A stretch of 64,000 bases of DNA. It comes from Tridacna crocea (Eukaryota; Mollusca; Bivalvia; Cardiida; Cardiidae). Numbering within the stretch: position 1 is the first letter of the stretch; each line of letters begins with the position of its first letter. The stretch lies in assembly GCA_943736015.1 (NCBI GenBank), contig OX031061.1, forward strand, positions 59,154,192-59,218,191. Direction: 5' to 3'. Below the pieces are notes generated by a model that saw nothing but the letters and a program-made list of their open reading frames with translations, searched no databases and was not told where the DNA came from. The position numbers were made by a program, and so were the translations under genes. Shown here piece by piece: positions 14,201 through 29,200 of this stretch.

Positions 14201-17200
14201 GACGCCAAGCAGAACTAATATTTATACCACCTTTTTACAGAAAAAAAGCGTGGTACAAAAATTATTCACCTATAACCCATCGACATACCTCTTACATGTG
14301 CATGTAGGTATTTACCATGTAAGCCATCTTCGCCAGCCAAGTTTACAATCACTACGTGGATCTTACCTTGGCGGATTGAGCTTGATTTTTACAACCCCCC
14401 CGATACGCCTTTTCATTGGATGCAGCCAGCTCTAGCTGCATCGAATAAAATCGCTTGTAGCATTTCATCTTTGAAAAAAATAGAACACGGTCTCTTCCTT
14501 TCGAATAATAGGTAAAACATTGAAACCCACGTGGATGTCTGCTTATCGCTTCATGTGTATTCGTAGGCGGTTTGTAAAACGATATTTCATTTGCTTTTAA
14601 AAACATTATGTAAAGGGGAGTAATAACCAGCATCCAATAGAGGGCGCATCACAGGAATCTCGAAATCGGGCTCAATCAGCCAAGGTAAGATCCACGTAGT
14701 GATCGTAAACTTGGCTCGCGAAGATGCATGTAAGCATACACACAGTTCTTAGTCCCATTCTTTTAATAGATTACACAACTACAAGGGCATATGCCTGCGT
14801 GAAAAGGATTGGCTTAGTAGCGTTTAAATTCTACATGACAAGAGAATTAAACTATCATATATCACTGTACCTTATGAACATAATCCTAACGAGAAAGTTC
14901 CATAAACTGTATTACGACCTAACAAGTACAAGTATGTTGACTCCTTGTTGATAGCTCTGATCAGCTACTTAAATTTTTAAACAATGTCTGCAAAAATGGG
15001 GTCTAGGTCAACTACGCGATTAATGATACCTGAAAAGTCATTAAATACATATAAAATCTTAAAATCCGTTTTGTTTGGCAATTGGCATTACCGTGAGATA
15101 GAATGGTCTCTGGACAAGCGGAAAACTTCCAAAGAGCGAAAAGTTCCAATCCATGTCAACCTGTGCGGACTGCACAGGCTGGTATGGTCGATACTTTGTG
15201 CAGCTTAAATCTCTTTTTATAGAAAGAACGACTCTGAGACATATGTTTTTAACTCTTTATAAGACGACAGAGAGTTTTGCTGTTCCATTTTGAAATTACT
15301 GAAGACAGCAGATTACAAAGGCTCAAACGAAAGAACGAAGAAGATGACTGGTTACATGTCTGTTCATCTTTTCAGGCAGCGTTTTCTATCTAATAAAACA
15401 CAAATTTCATTATTTGAGCCAAACTTAAATTGTCCTTTAGTTTCGACAAGTCCAAAATACAGTCGTGTTTAAAACAGTTTATGAATTTCGTAGTCCTCAG
15501 CGTATTTTTTTTTTTAAATTAGGATTTCACAAATTTTTGAGGAAAATTAATGTCAAGTGACAATAAAATAAACGGCGTCGGCTATGTGAGGGTCTTATAC
15601 AAATAATGCAATATTCTATCTCATAAAAAAAAGCCAGAGTTACTAATAACAACGAAAATAACCCTTATTTGCATCTCGCATGGCTTGAAGCCGACCAGTT
15701 CATTTCCTTTGCAGGAAAATGTATAATTTGTATCTTTTATAAGTCTATAGCAGCAATAAAATTAGGTCGTGGCATACATAAACCAAAAAAGGCCACTTTA
15801 AATACAATTACATGTATCACCTTTCGGGTTACAAATCCACAGTTTTAGTACTTTGCCTTAGTCGTAATGAAATTCAAATTATAATAACCCTTATAACTCG
15901 TTAGCTAATTATAAACTTCTTTTTCAGTTCCACCAAGTTCGCCGACCTTCCTTAATACTGTGGACGTAGGAAATTGTACAAGTTGTTTACTTGTAAGAAG
16001 CGGAAAAACCGCCATTCAATGCCAAGTCATAGGAGGAACACCTCCCGTTACAGTGAAAATTGTTATTGATGGCAAAGATGAGGTCCTTTGTGATTTAGAT
16101 CAGCCCTTCAATAACACTTATAATGCGACAATATATCTCAATAGCAGCTTACATCTAAAGGATATTCGTTGCGAGGCAAAAAATGAAGCCCTCGACCAGC
16201 CACTTACTACATCGACCAAATTATATGTCGTTCGTGAGTATTTAAAATGATTTTTGATATTTACAGATCGAATCTTCAAATAACGAAATCCTACAAAGGT
16301 AAAAAATGAGGGTAAAATGTTTATTTTTCAAAACATGTTATAACGCAAATGTGTATAAACGAAAAAAAAAAAAAAGTGGCACTAACGTGACAAATCTCGT
16401 TATAACATGTTTTCAAGCCGTGGTCACACATTCCACACTTGACCGTAATAGGAACTGTCCGTAGTTGGACGCATTAAACATAGTTGAAAGTAGTTATACG
16501 TAGAAAACGGTTATTCAACAGAGTAAAGCTATGGTCACATTTACGGTCATGCACGTAGTTGTCCGTAGCTAATTTTCAAACGCAGTTTGCCGTACCGCTA
16601 CTACGTTCAACTATATACGTTGAAAACCGTTCAAAGAAGGTTCAAACTTGGGGATATAGAAAGTCTAAGTAGGTTGAACTACTTGTAAGTACGGTTGACT
16701 TCATTCAACTACGTGCAAATAAGCTAGGGTAAACTAGGATATTACTACTTCTAACAACGATTAACTACGCTAAACTGCGCCTAAATACATCTTAACAACG
16801 CACAGCTACTTGAATTCAGGTCAACTACGAAAAGCTACGGTAAAACGTTGTGCTTGTGTTGTTCAATACGGGTAGGCCACAGTTATGGTACTTTTAACCA
16901 CTGTCACATCCAAACCTTGGTCAATTTACAGTTATAATTTAATTAATTGTAATAAATTATAGCCTTTCTGTTATTTTAAATCAATTGGTAATTGATGTTA
17001 GAATGAATTTCTTTAATAGAAATTAATTATTGAAAGAAATTAATAGGTAAATAATTAACAATGTTAAATTAAATTACTTTTCAATTACATGTAACAAACA
17101 ATGCAACAAATAAACCCTTGGCAAAAGGCAGGGTTTTATGCAGTAATTATTTTTACTTGGAGTATAAAATTCACCCTTGGTCATCAAAACAGTGTTGCCA

Positions 17201-20200
17201 GACCATTCATGAATAAATAATCAACAGTTGAAATGGAAGAAACCCTGTACCAAAACTGTCCAAATTATAAGACCTTTCTATAAAAGTAATACCAAATAAT
17301 GGAACTTGGCCTTAAAGGGGTAGAAAAAATCGTTGAAAAAAGAAGAAAAAGCCAATATTTTCTCTTTTTTATGCTCCCCGAAGGGCGTGCATATAGTCGC
17401 CGCTTCGTCTGTCTGTCCGTCCGTCCGACCGTCTGTCCGTCCGTCGTCCGTCCGAAGCGATTTCTCCACAACCCCTGGACCAAATTGGATAAAACTTCAT
17501 ATATAAACTCCTTAGGGTAAGGCCCCGATGTATCTTTCCCGGATTTTCAATTTGACGCCGTGTCATGGAAAAAAGGGGCTTAATGAAAAATTGCATTTTT
17601 TACCAATATATCATTCAGTTTTTGTCAGAATATCATGAAACTTGATGGTTATATTGTTTATGGAAAGTTTTAACATGTGACCTTGCTATTTTTAATCTGA
17701 GCATTTTTTAAGTTGACGTTCTGTCATGGAAAAAGGGGGTTTCTTGCAAAATTCCTATTTTTACTAATATTTCATTCAGTTTTGGTCAAAATTTCATTAA
17801 ACTTCATGGTTATATTGTTTTTTTTTTAAAGTTTCACCATGTGCTCTTGTTTCTTTATCTATGTGTTATGAACTCCTTAGGGTAAGGCGCCGACGCCTGT
17901 CCCGGATTTTTAATTTGACCCCGTGTCATGGAAAAAAGGGGCTTAATGCAAAATTGCAATTTTTACCAATATATCATTCAGTTTTTGTCAGAATATCATG
18001 AAACTTCATGGTTATATTATTTATGGAAAGTTTTAGCATGTGCCTTTGCTATTTTTAATCTGGGCATTTTTTAAGTTGACGTTCTGTCATGGAAAAAGGG
18101 GGTTTCTTGCAAAATTCCAATTTTTACTAATATTTTATTCAATTTTGGTCAAAATTTCATTCAACTTCATGGTTATATTGTTTCAAAATTTCACCATGTG
18201 CTCTTGTTTCTTTATCTACATGTTTTTTTAATTTGACCCTCTGTCATGGAAAAAGGGGGTTTGTTGTAAAATGACAAGGAAAAAGGAGCCCTAATGCAAA
18301 ATTGCAATTTTTACTAACATGTTGTTCAGTTTTTGTCAAAATTTCATGAAATTTCATTGTTATATCTTGTTTTACAAGTTTCAACATGTGCCCTTTGTTT
18401 TTTTCAATCTATTAATTATTAAAGCGCAAATACGTCTTTCCTGGTTTCTCAAATTGAGGCTGCATCACGGAAAAAGGCGACTTCATGGACAAAATTGTTT
18501 TTCATTAGTATCTCTTTTATCGGTGCTCAAAACTTTGTGAAATTTTAAATCTGAACTTGTTGGAACGTTGCCTAGGTACCTCTCTTCCTGTTTCTCAATT
18601 TCAGGCTGCGTCTCAGAAAAAAGGGGGCTTCATGTAAAAAATTGTTTTATGTAATATTTACTGCATGACTAGTCAAAATTTTATGAAATTTCACATTTTG
18701 AATTATTATTCAAAAATGCCACAAACCACACAGCCGTTGTATTTATTTCAATGATCAAATATTGTCTTATGGGAAAAGGTTGAATTATTATTCAAAAATG
18801 CCACAAACCACACACCCGTTGTATTTATTTAAATGATCCAATATTGTCTTATGGGAAAAGGGGGCTTAAAGGGGGCTTATTGAGCTTATTGTCCTCTACA
18901 AGTTTGTGTTGGCTATCTCTAAGATAGTAATTGCCTTTTCACTTCAAATTTTGGGTGGCAAAATCTTTTAGGATAAAAGAAGTGAATTTATATCAATTTC
19001 ATATATTTTATGACAAGCACTTGTTCGGGGAGCATAACCCGTCTCTGACGGCTCTTGTTCCACAATGTTTTCAATAACTGTGTTTCAGGGTCGATGAAAG
19101 TCAGGATTGTATAGAAAAAGACTGTATGGTAAAGAACTTATCTATGGCACATTCTTCATATCTAAGTTTTATTTTTTTTTACATTTTATCGAATAAAAAG
19201 ATCTACTTCGTTCTTTAGTTATTTACCAAACTAACAAAATTTGGAATGTAACAAATTAAAGGTAAATGCAGATGATAGATCTAATGGAGCTCGAATGAAA
19301 ATGTTTCTTTGATAAAATAGAAAACATTGCAAGGAAAGGGGAAAATGCCGGTGACCAGCGTTTTCTCGTTACATTGCAATGTTCTCTGACCATTATCTTT
19401 CAGGATCATCAAAGCTTGCATGGTACCTAGCAGGTTTAAGTTTCATACTCTGTTTATAAATATAATGCCAAATGATATAAAAAAATAACAATTATGTATT
19501 GGATTCCATTACTTTTATAGAAAGCAAGCAATTATAATCATAATTTTATTGAAACATCTCTATTTCAATGGTAATTTATTAATTACTTTTCAAAATAATT
19601 GAATCCAAGCCTGGTTACATTTTATGTAGTTGACCGTATTAGTATATTACTGTACTTGACCGCAGCTGAACGTATTAAATACACTACGGTTAGGTAAGGT
19701 CAATTACGGTTAACTACCGTCAATTACGTATAAACTACGGTCACAGTACGGTCACAACAGTCCGTCTTTCTATAAAAAAGAGGTTTAAGCTGCACAAAGT
19801 ATCGACCATACCAGCCTGTGCAGTCCGCACAGGTCGACATGGATTGAAACTTTTTCTCTATTTGGAAAATTTCCACGTTTCCTAGGACCATACTATCTCA
19901 TTGTACTGTCAATTGCAAGACAAAACGGATTATAAGGGTTCTTATGTACATGTATGTGATATGACTTGTTCGAAGGATCAATCGAAGTTTGCCGAATGAT
20001 ATAATCTGAGACCTGACCAGCTGTATTCAATTTTTTTCAATCCGTCAGGTAGAAAAATTTAATTGGTACCAAGTGATAGTACAGCTATATAGAAGTCAAA
20101 TTAGGGTGGATGCCAGTAACAAAAGTGGTGCAAGTTTTTTTCAGACGAAATTTTGTTACCCTACCAACTGAAAATGCATTGAATTAAGCTTATGTGTACA

Positions 20201-23200
20201 AACAGAATGTAGGTAAAAATGTCACAGGTAAAACTGTCATAGGAAAAAATGTCATAGGTAAAAATGTCATAGTTAAAAATGTCAAAGTCAAAGTGGTAAA
20301 TATGCCATAGGTAATAATGTCATAGGTAAAAATGTCAGATGTATTTATTATGGTTTAAATAAGTGGGGTTAGGTCAGTTGATCAAGGCTTAGCAAGTTCG
20401 AAATCTTGTCAGGGTTCACCTATTTCTGGCCTCTAAATCATCTGAGATAGCAGTCAGTCAAAATCAAGATTGGTATATGGACTAACAGAAGAACTAATAT
20501 CACATACTATTGTCAAAGATACTTTTTCCCAAATGTTTTTACCAAGTTTTGCAATTAACTCAAAAATTGAAATTTGTTTCCAACAGGGCAGAAACAGTTC
20601 GGGTAAAGGAGACAATGCTGGTTACCAGCAGTTTCTCATTTTTCCACAGCATTTTTTTAGGCTCCTATCTCAGGGTCGCTAAAACCAGGGGTTGTTTGGT
20701 AAAGAATTAAATCAGCAACATGTAATGTTATAATTGCTAAATGAAACAGAAAATTATTTCACAGTATAGCATGGATACAATGAAGATAAGTAAATAAATA
20801 ATAAATAAATGTATTGGACAACTGGTATATTATCAAATCTACAAAGAATAGCTTTACTTCAATGGATCTGGTGAGAGGCCAGAGCCACATTGTGTTTTCA
20901 TATCATGTACTTAGTATCTCTGACATTTTTACCTATGACATTATTACCTATGGCATATTTACCACTTTGACTCTGACATTTTTACCTATGGCATTTTGAC
21001 CTCTGACATTTTTACCGCACACCGTACAAATCACAAAATTTTAATATATCCTGTAATATATTGATTGCAAATAGGTCTAATTGACAGTGAAGCACACAAG
21101 CAATGGTAAAATTCAGTTACGGGAGAAGATAAAATACATTGGGTGCCCTGGTATTACCCCACCTACCCAATCTGCATACATTTATTGAAAATCATTGACA
21201 CTTAATATCATTTAAGACTTTTGTGTTCCAGCTTTTTGTTAAAGTGTTTGATGAGAACTAAATGCTTACTATTGTACCAAATTGCTGCATTGTATATATG
21301 TTATGGTCTTGCTTATCCTTTACTCCCCGACTAATGTATGTATACACAGTCATCTATAAGCTAATATATAGTTATGGGAAATTTTAGGTGACATGATTTT
21401 TGAAAAAGTGGTTGGATTTTTTTTTGTTTAATAAGGTTTCTTATCTGTACATACAGAATGTACTACATACTGAAAATGCATATTCCACACTGGAATATTG
21501 TCTACGGTGATGCAATACCAATCATAAACATGCTGTCATCGACTTGTCCTTCATGTAAAGTAAAAGAAATCCCATTCTAATTTAGAAAAATAAATATTTT
21601 TTTGGTTCAGATTGCAATAGTTCGCTTCGAATCATCTGTATAACATGCACCTATTTTATTTGAATTGAGTATTTTTTAACAAAATTTTGGCACGTTATAT
21701 GTCAGAAAAAATCAGTCGTTTGCAACTATTCTAATTTCTTGAAAATGTTATATAGTAAATGATTCATAGCTGTTTGTACAAAAAATATAACTGTATTTTC
21801 CTTTTTATTCTCAGAAAGTTTTTTGCTAAATTAAACGGTATGGCTTCCTTTTCTGATCATTCTTATATAAACGACACATGTGTTACAGCAATGACACAAA
21901 ATGTTGCAGCGTAGACACATAGAAGTATTTGGAATAGTTCCATAAAAAGTTTTGTACTTAGTGCCTTTATTTCAGAAAAATCAAATGAAAAAATAATTGA
22001 ATAGTTACGCATGGAATGAAAAAGAAAAGTCATTTGCTCCAAAAATACTGTCTCGTTGGCTAGTTAAGACTTTAAATATTACTGCAAGTACATTTAAATT
22101 ATTACAGATACTCTTCTGTACTCACTGTTAACTATATGCATGCTACATGCATTAAAAATGTCATTGCTATGTAGGAAATAAATCCGTAACTTCATGACGT
22201 AGTTACACGTAGAAAACAGTTGTTAAACAGAGTAAAGCTATGGCCATCTACATGTATGAGCTAATATCTAGTTATGGCAAATTTTAGGAGACATGATTTT
22301 TGAAACAGTTGTTGAATTTTTTTTGTTTAATAAGGTTTCTTATCTGTACAAACAGAATGTAATGCATACTGAAAATGCATATTCCAAACTGGAATATTGT
22401 CTACGGTGATGCAATACCAGTCATAACACAGATGCTGCCATCGACTTGTCCTTCATGTTACAAAATTGTAAAGTAAAAGAAATCCCATTCTAATTTAGAA
22501 AAATAGATATTTTTTGTTCAGATTGCAATAGTTCAATTCGAATCATCTGAATAACATCCACTTGTTTTATTTGAATTGAGTATTTGAAAAAAAAAAAAAA
22601 AAAAAAAATGCACGTTATATATCAGAAAAAATCAGTCGATTGCAACTATTCTAATTTCATGAAAATGTTATATAGTAAATGATTCATAGCTGTTTGTACT
22701 AATAATGTAACTGTATTTTTCCTTTTTATTCCCAGAGAGTTATTTTTGCTAAATTAAACGGTATGGCTTCCTTTTCTGAGCAATTTTTTTTCATCATTGT
22801 TATATAAACGACACATGTGTTACAGCAATGACACAAAATGCTGCAGCGTAGACACATATAAGTATTTGGAATAATTCCATAAAACGTTTTGTACTTAGTA
22901 CCCTTATTTCGGAAAAATCAATTGAAACAATAATTGAATAGTTACATATGGAATGAAGAAAAGTCATTTGCTCCAAAAATACTGTCTCGTTGGCTACGTC
23001 TGAAATTTCTTCGTCAGGTCAAGAATAAACACTTATCGGAATGAATTGTTATCTTAATCACTTACTTCTATCATCATTAGAACTGTAATCTTTACGTAAT
23101 ACAACCTATTTATTTTTCTCGAAAGAATTTCCTTCAACTATACATTTTTTTCCAAAACTGAATAACACAATGATAAAATTATCTTGACACGAAGAATCCA

Positions 23201-26200
23201 ACTGTCCTAGAGTGCATCGGACGTGTTCATGGTTTTTATAAGAACACAGACCAAGGGCCTGTAGAAAATGCGATATGATATGCTACTGGTTAAAAGTTTT
23301 AAAGTTGCCCCAAAACAGTGTTGTTAGACTCGTCTACAATATGTTTAAAAAAAAAAAAGAAAAAAAAAAAAAAAAAAAAAAAAAGACGCTGACTATAATT
23401 TTTCGTTTAATAAACTTAATTGGGCCTATCATGTTACAAAACTTCTTCAATCACTGGGATTCAATAACTTGTGGATAAATCAAGAAATTGAATCAATAAA
23501 CTTTCAGCTTATCAAACAACACATATATGATCAATATTATCAATCTTGGTACTCAAATATAAACAGCTCTCCACTTCTTCATTATTACAGTATTTTTAAG
23601 CACTCATTTACACATGAAAAATATCTCAATTTTATCTCGGACAAAAATCTAAGAATCGGCCTATGCAAATAGACGATTTGCCAATTGAATTTGATATAAG
23701 CGATATTTCCATTTTATCGTAAGCGGAGCACCGGAAGTATCACGTGACACCGGACAACCAAATCACTATTTCAATAACAAATGCCGTATGTCTCGTTCAC
23801 AAATCCTTTAAATTTGGACAAATTCATCATTGAAAAAAAGTGACATAATAAGAAATCTATATGAAATCAATTCTAACACAATTTATTTGTATTTCATGAC
23901 CTTGCTTTTGAAAAAAAGAAAAAATAGGAACAGACAAAGTACGCATTTTATGAGATCGTATTGAAATAAAGAGCATGTAGAAAGTAAGGATGAACTTACC
24001 CTCTGTAACCTGTATAAAATCCATAATCCCTTCCACTAATGATCACCAAACGAGTAAGTAAATATGAAACAAAAGAAAAGAAGGGTCAATTTAATGTGAC
24101 ACGTGTGTGTTAATCTGAAAGAAGTAAGTACATTACAGGGGTTCTAAAGGTCTTCCGCCCTGCCCAGCACAGTGCGATACCGAGATCAAAGGAACACCGA
24201 GTTAACCCTTCACACATTATTTTTTTTGTATAAAACTTCATTAGACGCATATTTTTAAAGAATGTAGGTAAAAATGTCAGAGGTAAAAATGCCATAGGAA
24301 AAAATGTCATAGGTAAAAATGTCATAGGTAAAAATGTCAGAGTCAAAGTGGTAAATATGCCATAGGTAATAATGTCATTGGTAAAAATGTCTGATATATT
24401 GATCATGGTATAAATATGTGGGGTTAGCTCAGTTGATCAAGGCTTAGCAAGTTTGAAATCTTGTCAGGGTTCACTTATTTCTGGCCTCTGAATCATCTGA
24501 GATAGCAGTCAGAAAAAATCAAGATTGGTATATGGACTAACAGAAGAACTAATATCACATACTATTGTCAAAGATACTTTTTCACACATTATTTTACCAA
24601 GGTTTGCAATTAACTAAAAAACTGAAATTTGTTTCCAGCAGGGCAGAAACAGTGCGGGAAAAGGAGAGAATGCTGGTTACCAGCAGTTTCTCATTTTCCA
24701 ACAATGATTTTTTTAGGCTCCTATCTCACGGTCGTTAAAACCAGGGGTTGTTTGGTAAAGGGTTAAATCAACAACATATAATGTTATCATTGCTAAATGA
24801 AACAGGAAATTGTTCCACAGTATAGCATGGATACAATGAAGATAAGTAAATAAATAATAAATAAATGTATAGGACAACTGGTATATTATCAAATCTACAA
24901 AGAATGGCTTTACTTTAATGGATCTGGTGAGAGGCCAGAGCCACATGTTTTTTCATATCATGTACTTAGTATCTCTGACATTTTTACCTATGACATTATT
25001 ACCTATGGCATATTTACCGCTTTGACTCTGACATTTTTATCTATGACATTTTTACCTCTGACATTTTTACCACACACTATTTTTAAATGCATATACTCAA
25101 AATGAAGCTTGAATAATTATTTTGTGAAGAAGGTATGGAAGGTTTGAAATTTGAAGCCACGTTTCTATCGTTCATGATCTATAATATGAAGTTATTCGTC
25201 AATAGGAACATGCCTGAAAGTGCAAGAAAGACGTTTGATAATAGTGCTATAATATCAGTGAATGGACTGTCCCTGTCTTTCTGAAGATAATAGACAGCTA
25301 TTTAACCTTTTTACCAAAGTATTTCGAGTTATGGGGATCCGGAAAAAAAAGGGGGCAGACGTACTGATTTTGCCCATTGTATGTTATTTGTCTCACTTTC
25401 TCAACCTTAACACATCCCCCCACCCCCCAAAAAAAGTAATCAATATACAGTTCAGAGACATCTGAGAAAAATTAATTTTCAAAGTGTGAGAGAAAATATT
25501 GTGGGAAAAAAGGAAGGGATTGCAACAAGCACTTTCTACTGTCCCAACAATATTCTTTTACTTTTTCAAGGACAAATACAACCATTTGGAATTTTTTTTT
25601 TTCGATCGTCTCCATATGCTAAGTATCTGGACGAGTCCAAGGTGTTGACGTCGTGTGAAAACATTCACGGTAACTATTTAATCTTTTACCAGACGACAAA
25701 ATTTTAGACTGGACAAAATTGAAAGCACTTGCAGATGACAAAATACGTAACTAAAAAATTGACATTCGATTCCAGCAGGGTATGAAATATTGTAGGAAAA
25801 GGAGAAAAAATGCTTGTTACCAGCATTTTCTCCTTTTCCCACAATGTTTTCAAAAGGCTTCTATCTCACGGTCATAAAAACCAGGAAATGTTTGGTAAAA
25901 GGTTAAAACCCTATACCACATAACCCAAGCCTTTTACGACCCTGGGAAATATTGCTTTTGAAAATGTTGTTAAATAGGGATAAAGTTCTGTAACCAACAT
26001 TTTCTCCTTTTTCTTTGCTATCCAAAATAGCGAAAAAAGGGGAAAGATAATATTTATATAACTGCAATAGACCTTCCCTATTTCTATGTTTGATTGATCA
26101 ACTAATGTTTGCCGAATTCCGTAGCTCAGTTTGTAACGTACAGGCTCGAAATACAGGGGTTGGTGGTTTGAATTATTTAAAGTATTAAAGTGATAGTAAT

Positions 26201-29200
26201 TCTTTTTTTCTAAAAAAAATCGTTCCAGTATATGCAAATAGGCAGACACAGTCTATTTACCAAAAACTGGGACATTATACAGTTTGAATTTACGGGATTC
26301 ATTTTCAGGGGGCAAATACGTGCTATACTTGTTTTCATTGAAAAGTTAGTAAAGGGTTAGCTGGGTGTTCTTTTGATCTCGATATTTCACCGTCAACGTG
26401 GGTGCATCTATTTGAAAAGCTGTTATGCTCTTCTTAGGCACCGACTAACACACACGTGTCATAATTGTTTATTACGTTCAGTCCGACGTTGATCACTTGT
26501 AAAGGTTTGGAATTGTTTAAATCTGTTACAGGAGGTAAGTCTGTTCTAATCATTGTCCCTTCAATTTCTTATTTTCAAATGCATTATTATGTAACCTGAT
26601 TTAACTGGTCTCAGTTTAATTGTATATTTGCACTCATTTCTTTCGGAATGGGAGGGGGATTTGATTTTCAAGTTATTAAACCTTATCCTACTAAATAATA
26701 ATATGACACAAATTTTAAAATCGATAGTAAAATCCCAAGTATTATTTCAAAGGAATATCTCCAGGTAAAATATCTCCGTTTCGGACAGTGTAGATCTACG
26801 ATCAGACTGCACATTTTTCGTAGTCTGATCTTGATCTAAATTATCTGCAAAAAGTCGTTGAGTCGCGCTTCGCAGCATAAGGGTTAATGCAGTCTGCATA
26901 CAAAAAGTTCTATCAACACGCCCGTCAGGAGACAGCGCTGCTTATGATCTCTGAAGTTTACCGAAAGATTGACAAAACGACAGTTCTTTTTTTTGTGTGT
27001 GTCTTCAAAGAAGATAATTGATAAAACTACTGGCATGGCCGATTTAGGGTTTTTGTTGTCTTATGTATCATGTTTAGGGTAAATTCCATTAAAAAAAATA
27101 TGACCTTTTCACTATTCGGTATATTCAAGATTGGGAAAGATTGGCCGGTGGAGAGTACTCGCAAGGGAAGTAACTCGTGGTGACGCGTCAGTAATGGAAT
27201 TTGGCAAATGGTCTATTCCGAACCGCGTCTCATAACTTAGAAATAGAAACGGGCAGATATCAGAATATTCCTCGAGCAGAAAGAATTTGTAAAGTTTGTA
27301 ACATGAACGTAACTGAGAGTGAATATCATTTCTTGTCAGCGTGTCCATTCTATCGAACTTTACGAAGACAATTTCTGAAACCATTTTTCTGTCGGTGGCC
27401 AACATTGAACAACTTTGAAATTTTGATGTCTTCTACAAGTAAACAAGTTGTATATAAACTGGCAAGATATATCAACCATGCTTTTATGTTAAGTCATTGT
27501 GTTTGTCTCTAAGTTTTAAGAAAGCCCTCTATAAGTTATAGAGGCATAAGCTGTACATAGTATTCTAATATTTGTGTGCTCGTAAGCAAACAAGTAAATA
27601 ACGTTATTGCATTTAAAAAGATATTTAAATAGATGCATATTGTGTAACTATATATGTTAACTTAGCTGAGTTACGCCGCCTTCTAATTTTCCGTTTTCAG
27701 TAGTCAATTGTTCGAGAACATTACTTACCATCTATACTCTATACCTACCTTCGCATGACATATCACCTTTGCCACACTGTTTTTATAAATTATTTACAAA
27801 AGAAGCTCCAAAAACTCGCATGTTTTCAAAGGCTTTAATTCGAAAAAATCATAAGATATTGACTTCTGGATGATTTGTCTCCTTTTGCTACAATGTTTTC
27901 AAAAGCTTAACACGAAAGTAGCTCAAAATATAGTAACCTTTATGTCATCTTTTACCACAATGTTTTCAATAGCTTTTCCTTTGAAAACGCGTACATAGCG
28001 ATGTTTTCAAAAGCACTGTTCTAAAGAAAGATAAAACTATACCAATCCTGAAACACCTCTTACAACAATGTTTTCAGTAGCCTTCCTCTTTAATGAGCGC
28101 GAAAATTACAATGTTTTCAAAAGCATTACTCTAAGAAAGTATAAAAAAATCGTTTGTACATACTATTATACAGGCTTTACAAAGTCTCATACTAGATAAG
28201 ATAGATAGATTCTTTATTGACAAGTACGATGTACATAGTCACAAACTTCACATGTCATATATAATACAATATCAAGGTCATTTTAAACAAGCCATGAAAC
28301 ATAAATGTAGCTGTGGATTACATCAGTAAAAAGAATAATTTCTGGAAATCTTGAAAGGGGAAGAAGAAGAAGAAAAGAAGGTTATTTCTATAAAATGGCA
28401 ATTGTAGTTTCCTAGAGGTGTAGATGAACTAACTATCAACTGCATTCTCTTAGTGAAAAAAGTTTGTTCTCTCTATTAATGCTAACTTTAAGTATAACGC
28501 TAATTTAAATAACTCACATTTTTTATTGGAATTCAATAGTTCGACCAATTTAAACATATTTGGTCGTACATAATATATTTTTTTCAAGTACTTTCTACGA
28601 AGAAAATCATAGTATAAATAAAATAAAGTGATACTCATCTTCTATTTCTCCTATCTTATATACTCTGCAAATTCTCTCATTTCTTGGAATTCTAATTCGG
28701 CTAAATCGATCAGTCTGAATTCGCAACGAGTGCGAAGATGTCCTAAATCTGTAGACATATATTCTTAAGTATTAGGGAAAAACATCAAGATAGTTTTTAT
28801 AGTTACAAGTTTCATTTAACTGATGGTACAAAACTAGAGATTGTGATTTTTCAATTGTGGACATATTCGTTTGAATGAAGTTGTCTAATATCTGCTGTCT
28901 GAAAATAGGTATAAAAGATTTGATATTAACAGAAAATAGATTCTCCCATACATAGGAGAACCCATTTTCGTTTAATAATCTACATACATTAGATACCCAG
29001 GTATTTAAACCTTTCAAACAATCTTGTTTAGCAAAGTCATATACCCTTTTCAGCAAAATATTGTTTGCATTAATCAATTTAAACCAATACTTAATGATTT
29101 GTACATAGCGCGTGATATATAGTGGGTAACATCCAAGCTCTGTATAAACAGTGGCATTACTAGTGCTCTTCCTTACGTTTAGAATACTCTTACAAAATTT

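Larger units (their letters stand above)
7303..22995. repeat. segmental duplication copy 1
   Basis: About 15.7 kb that reappears in the same order and orientation from 22996 onward. It contains a LINE tail, several MITEs and exons 3 and 4 (D2, D3). Matched landmarks are 7303/22996, 7881/23469, 8086/27214, 9165/29687, 12000/32110, 13660/34359, 15928/36730, 19200/38940 and 21350/40250. The segment near the right end (about 21345-22195) is itself repeated at about 22240-22995. Copy-specific material: 9210-9747, 14311-15730, 17371-19035 and 20203-21023. Confidence 0.85.
23667..27212. mobile_element. 3.5-kb TIR insertion splitting the LINE in copy 2
   Basis: Present only in copy 2. The ends are inverted: AGACGATTTGCCAATT at the left (about 23672) and GGCAAATGGTCT at the right (about 27202-27213), giving a TIR of AGAC[GC]ATTTGCCAA. 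The flanks fit a 2-bp AT target duplication, since removing the insert restores the LINE frame CTATGCAAATTCCGA. No transposase frame is visible, so it looks non-autonomous. It carries nested repeats (a foldback element at 24260-25077 and a palindromic MITE at 25678-25906). The rest of 25077-27200 shows no gene. Confidence 0.6.

Noticed and set aside
17265-17596. Overlapping TDGRTDGRTD-type frames
   Set aside because: Translation of a GTCC/GTCCG microsatellite.
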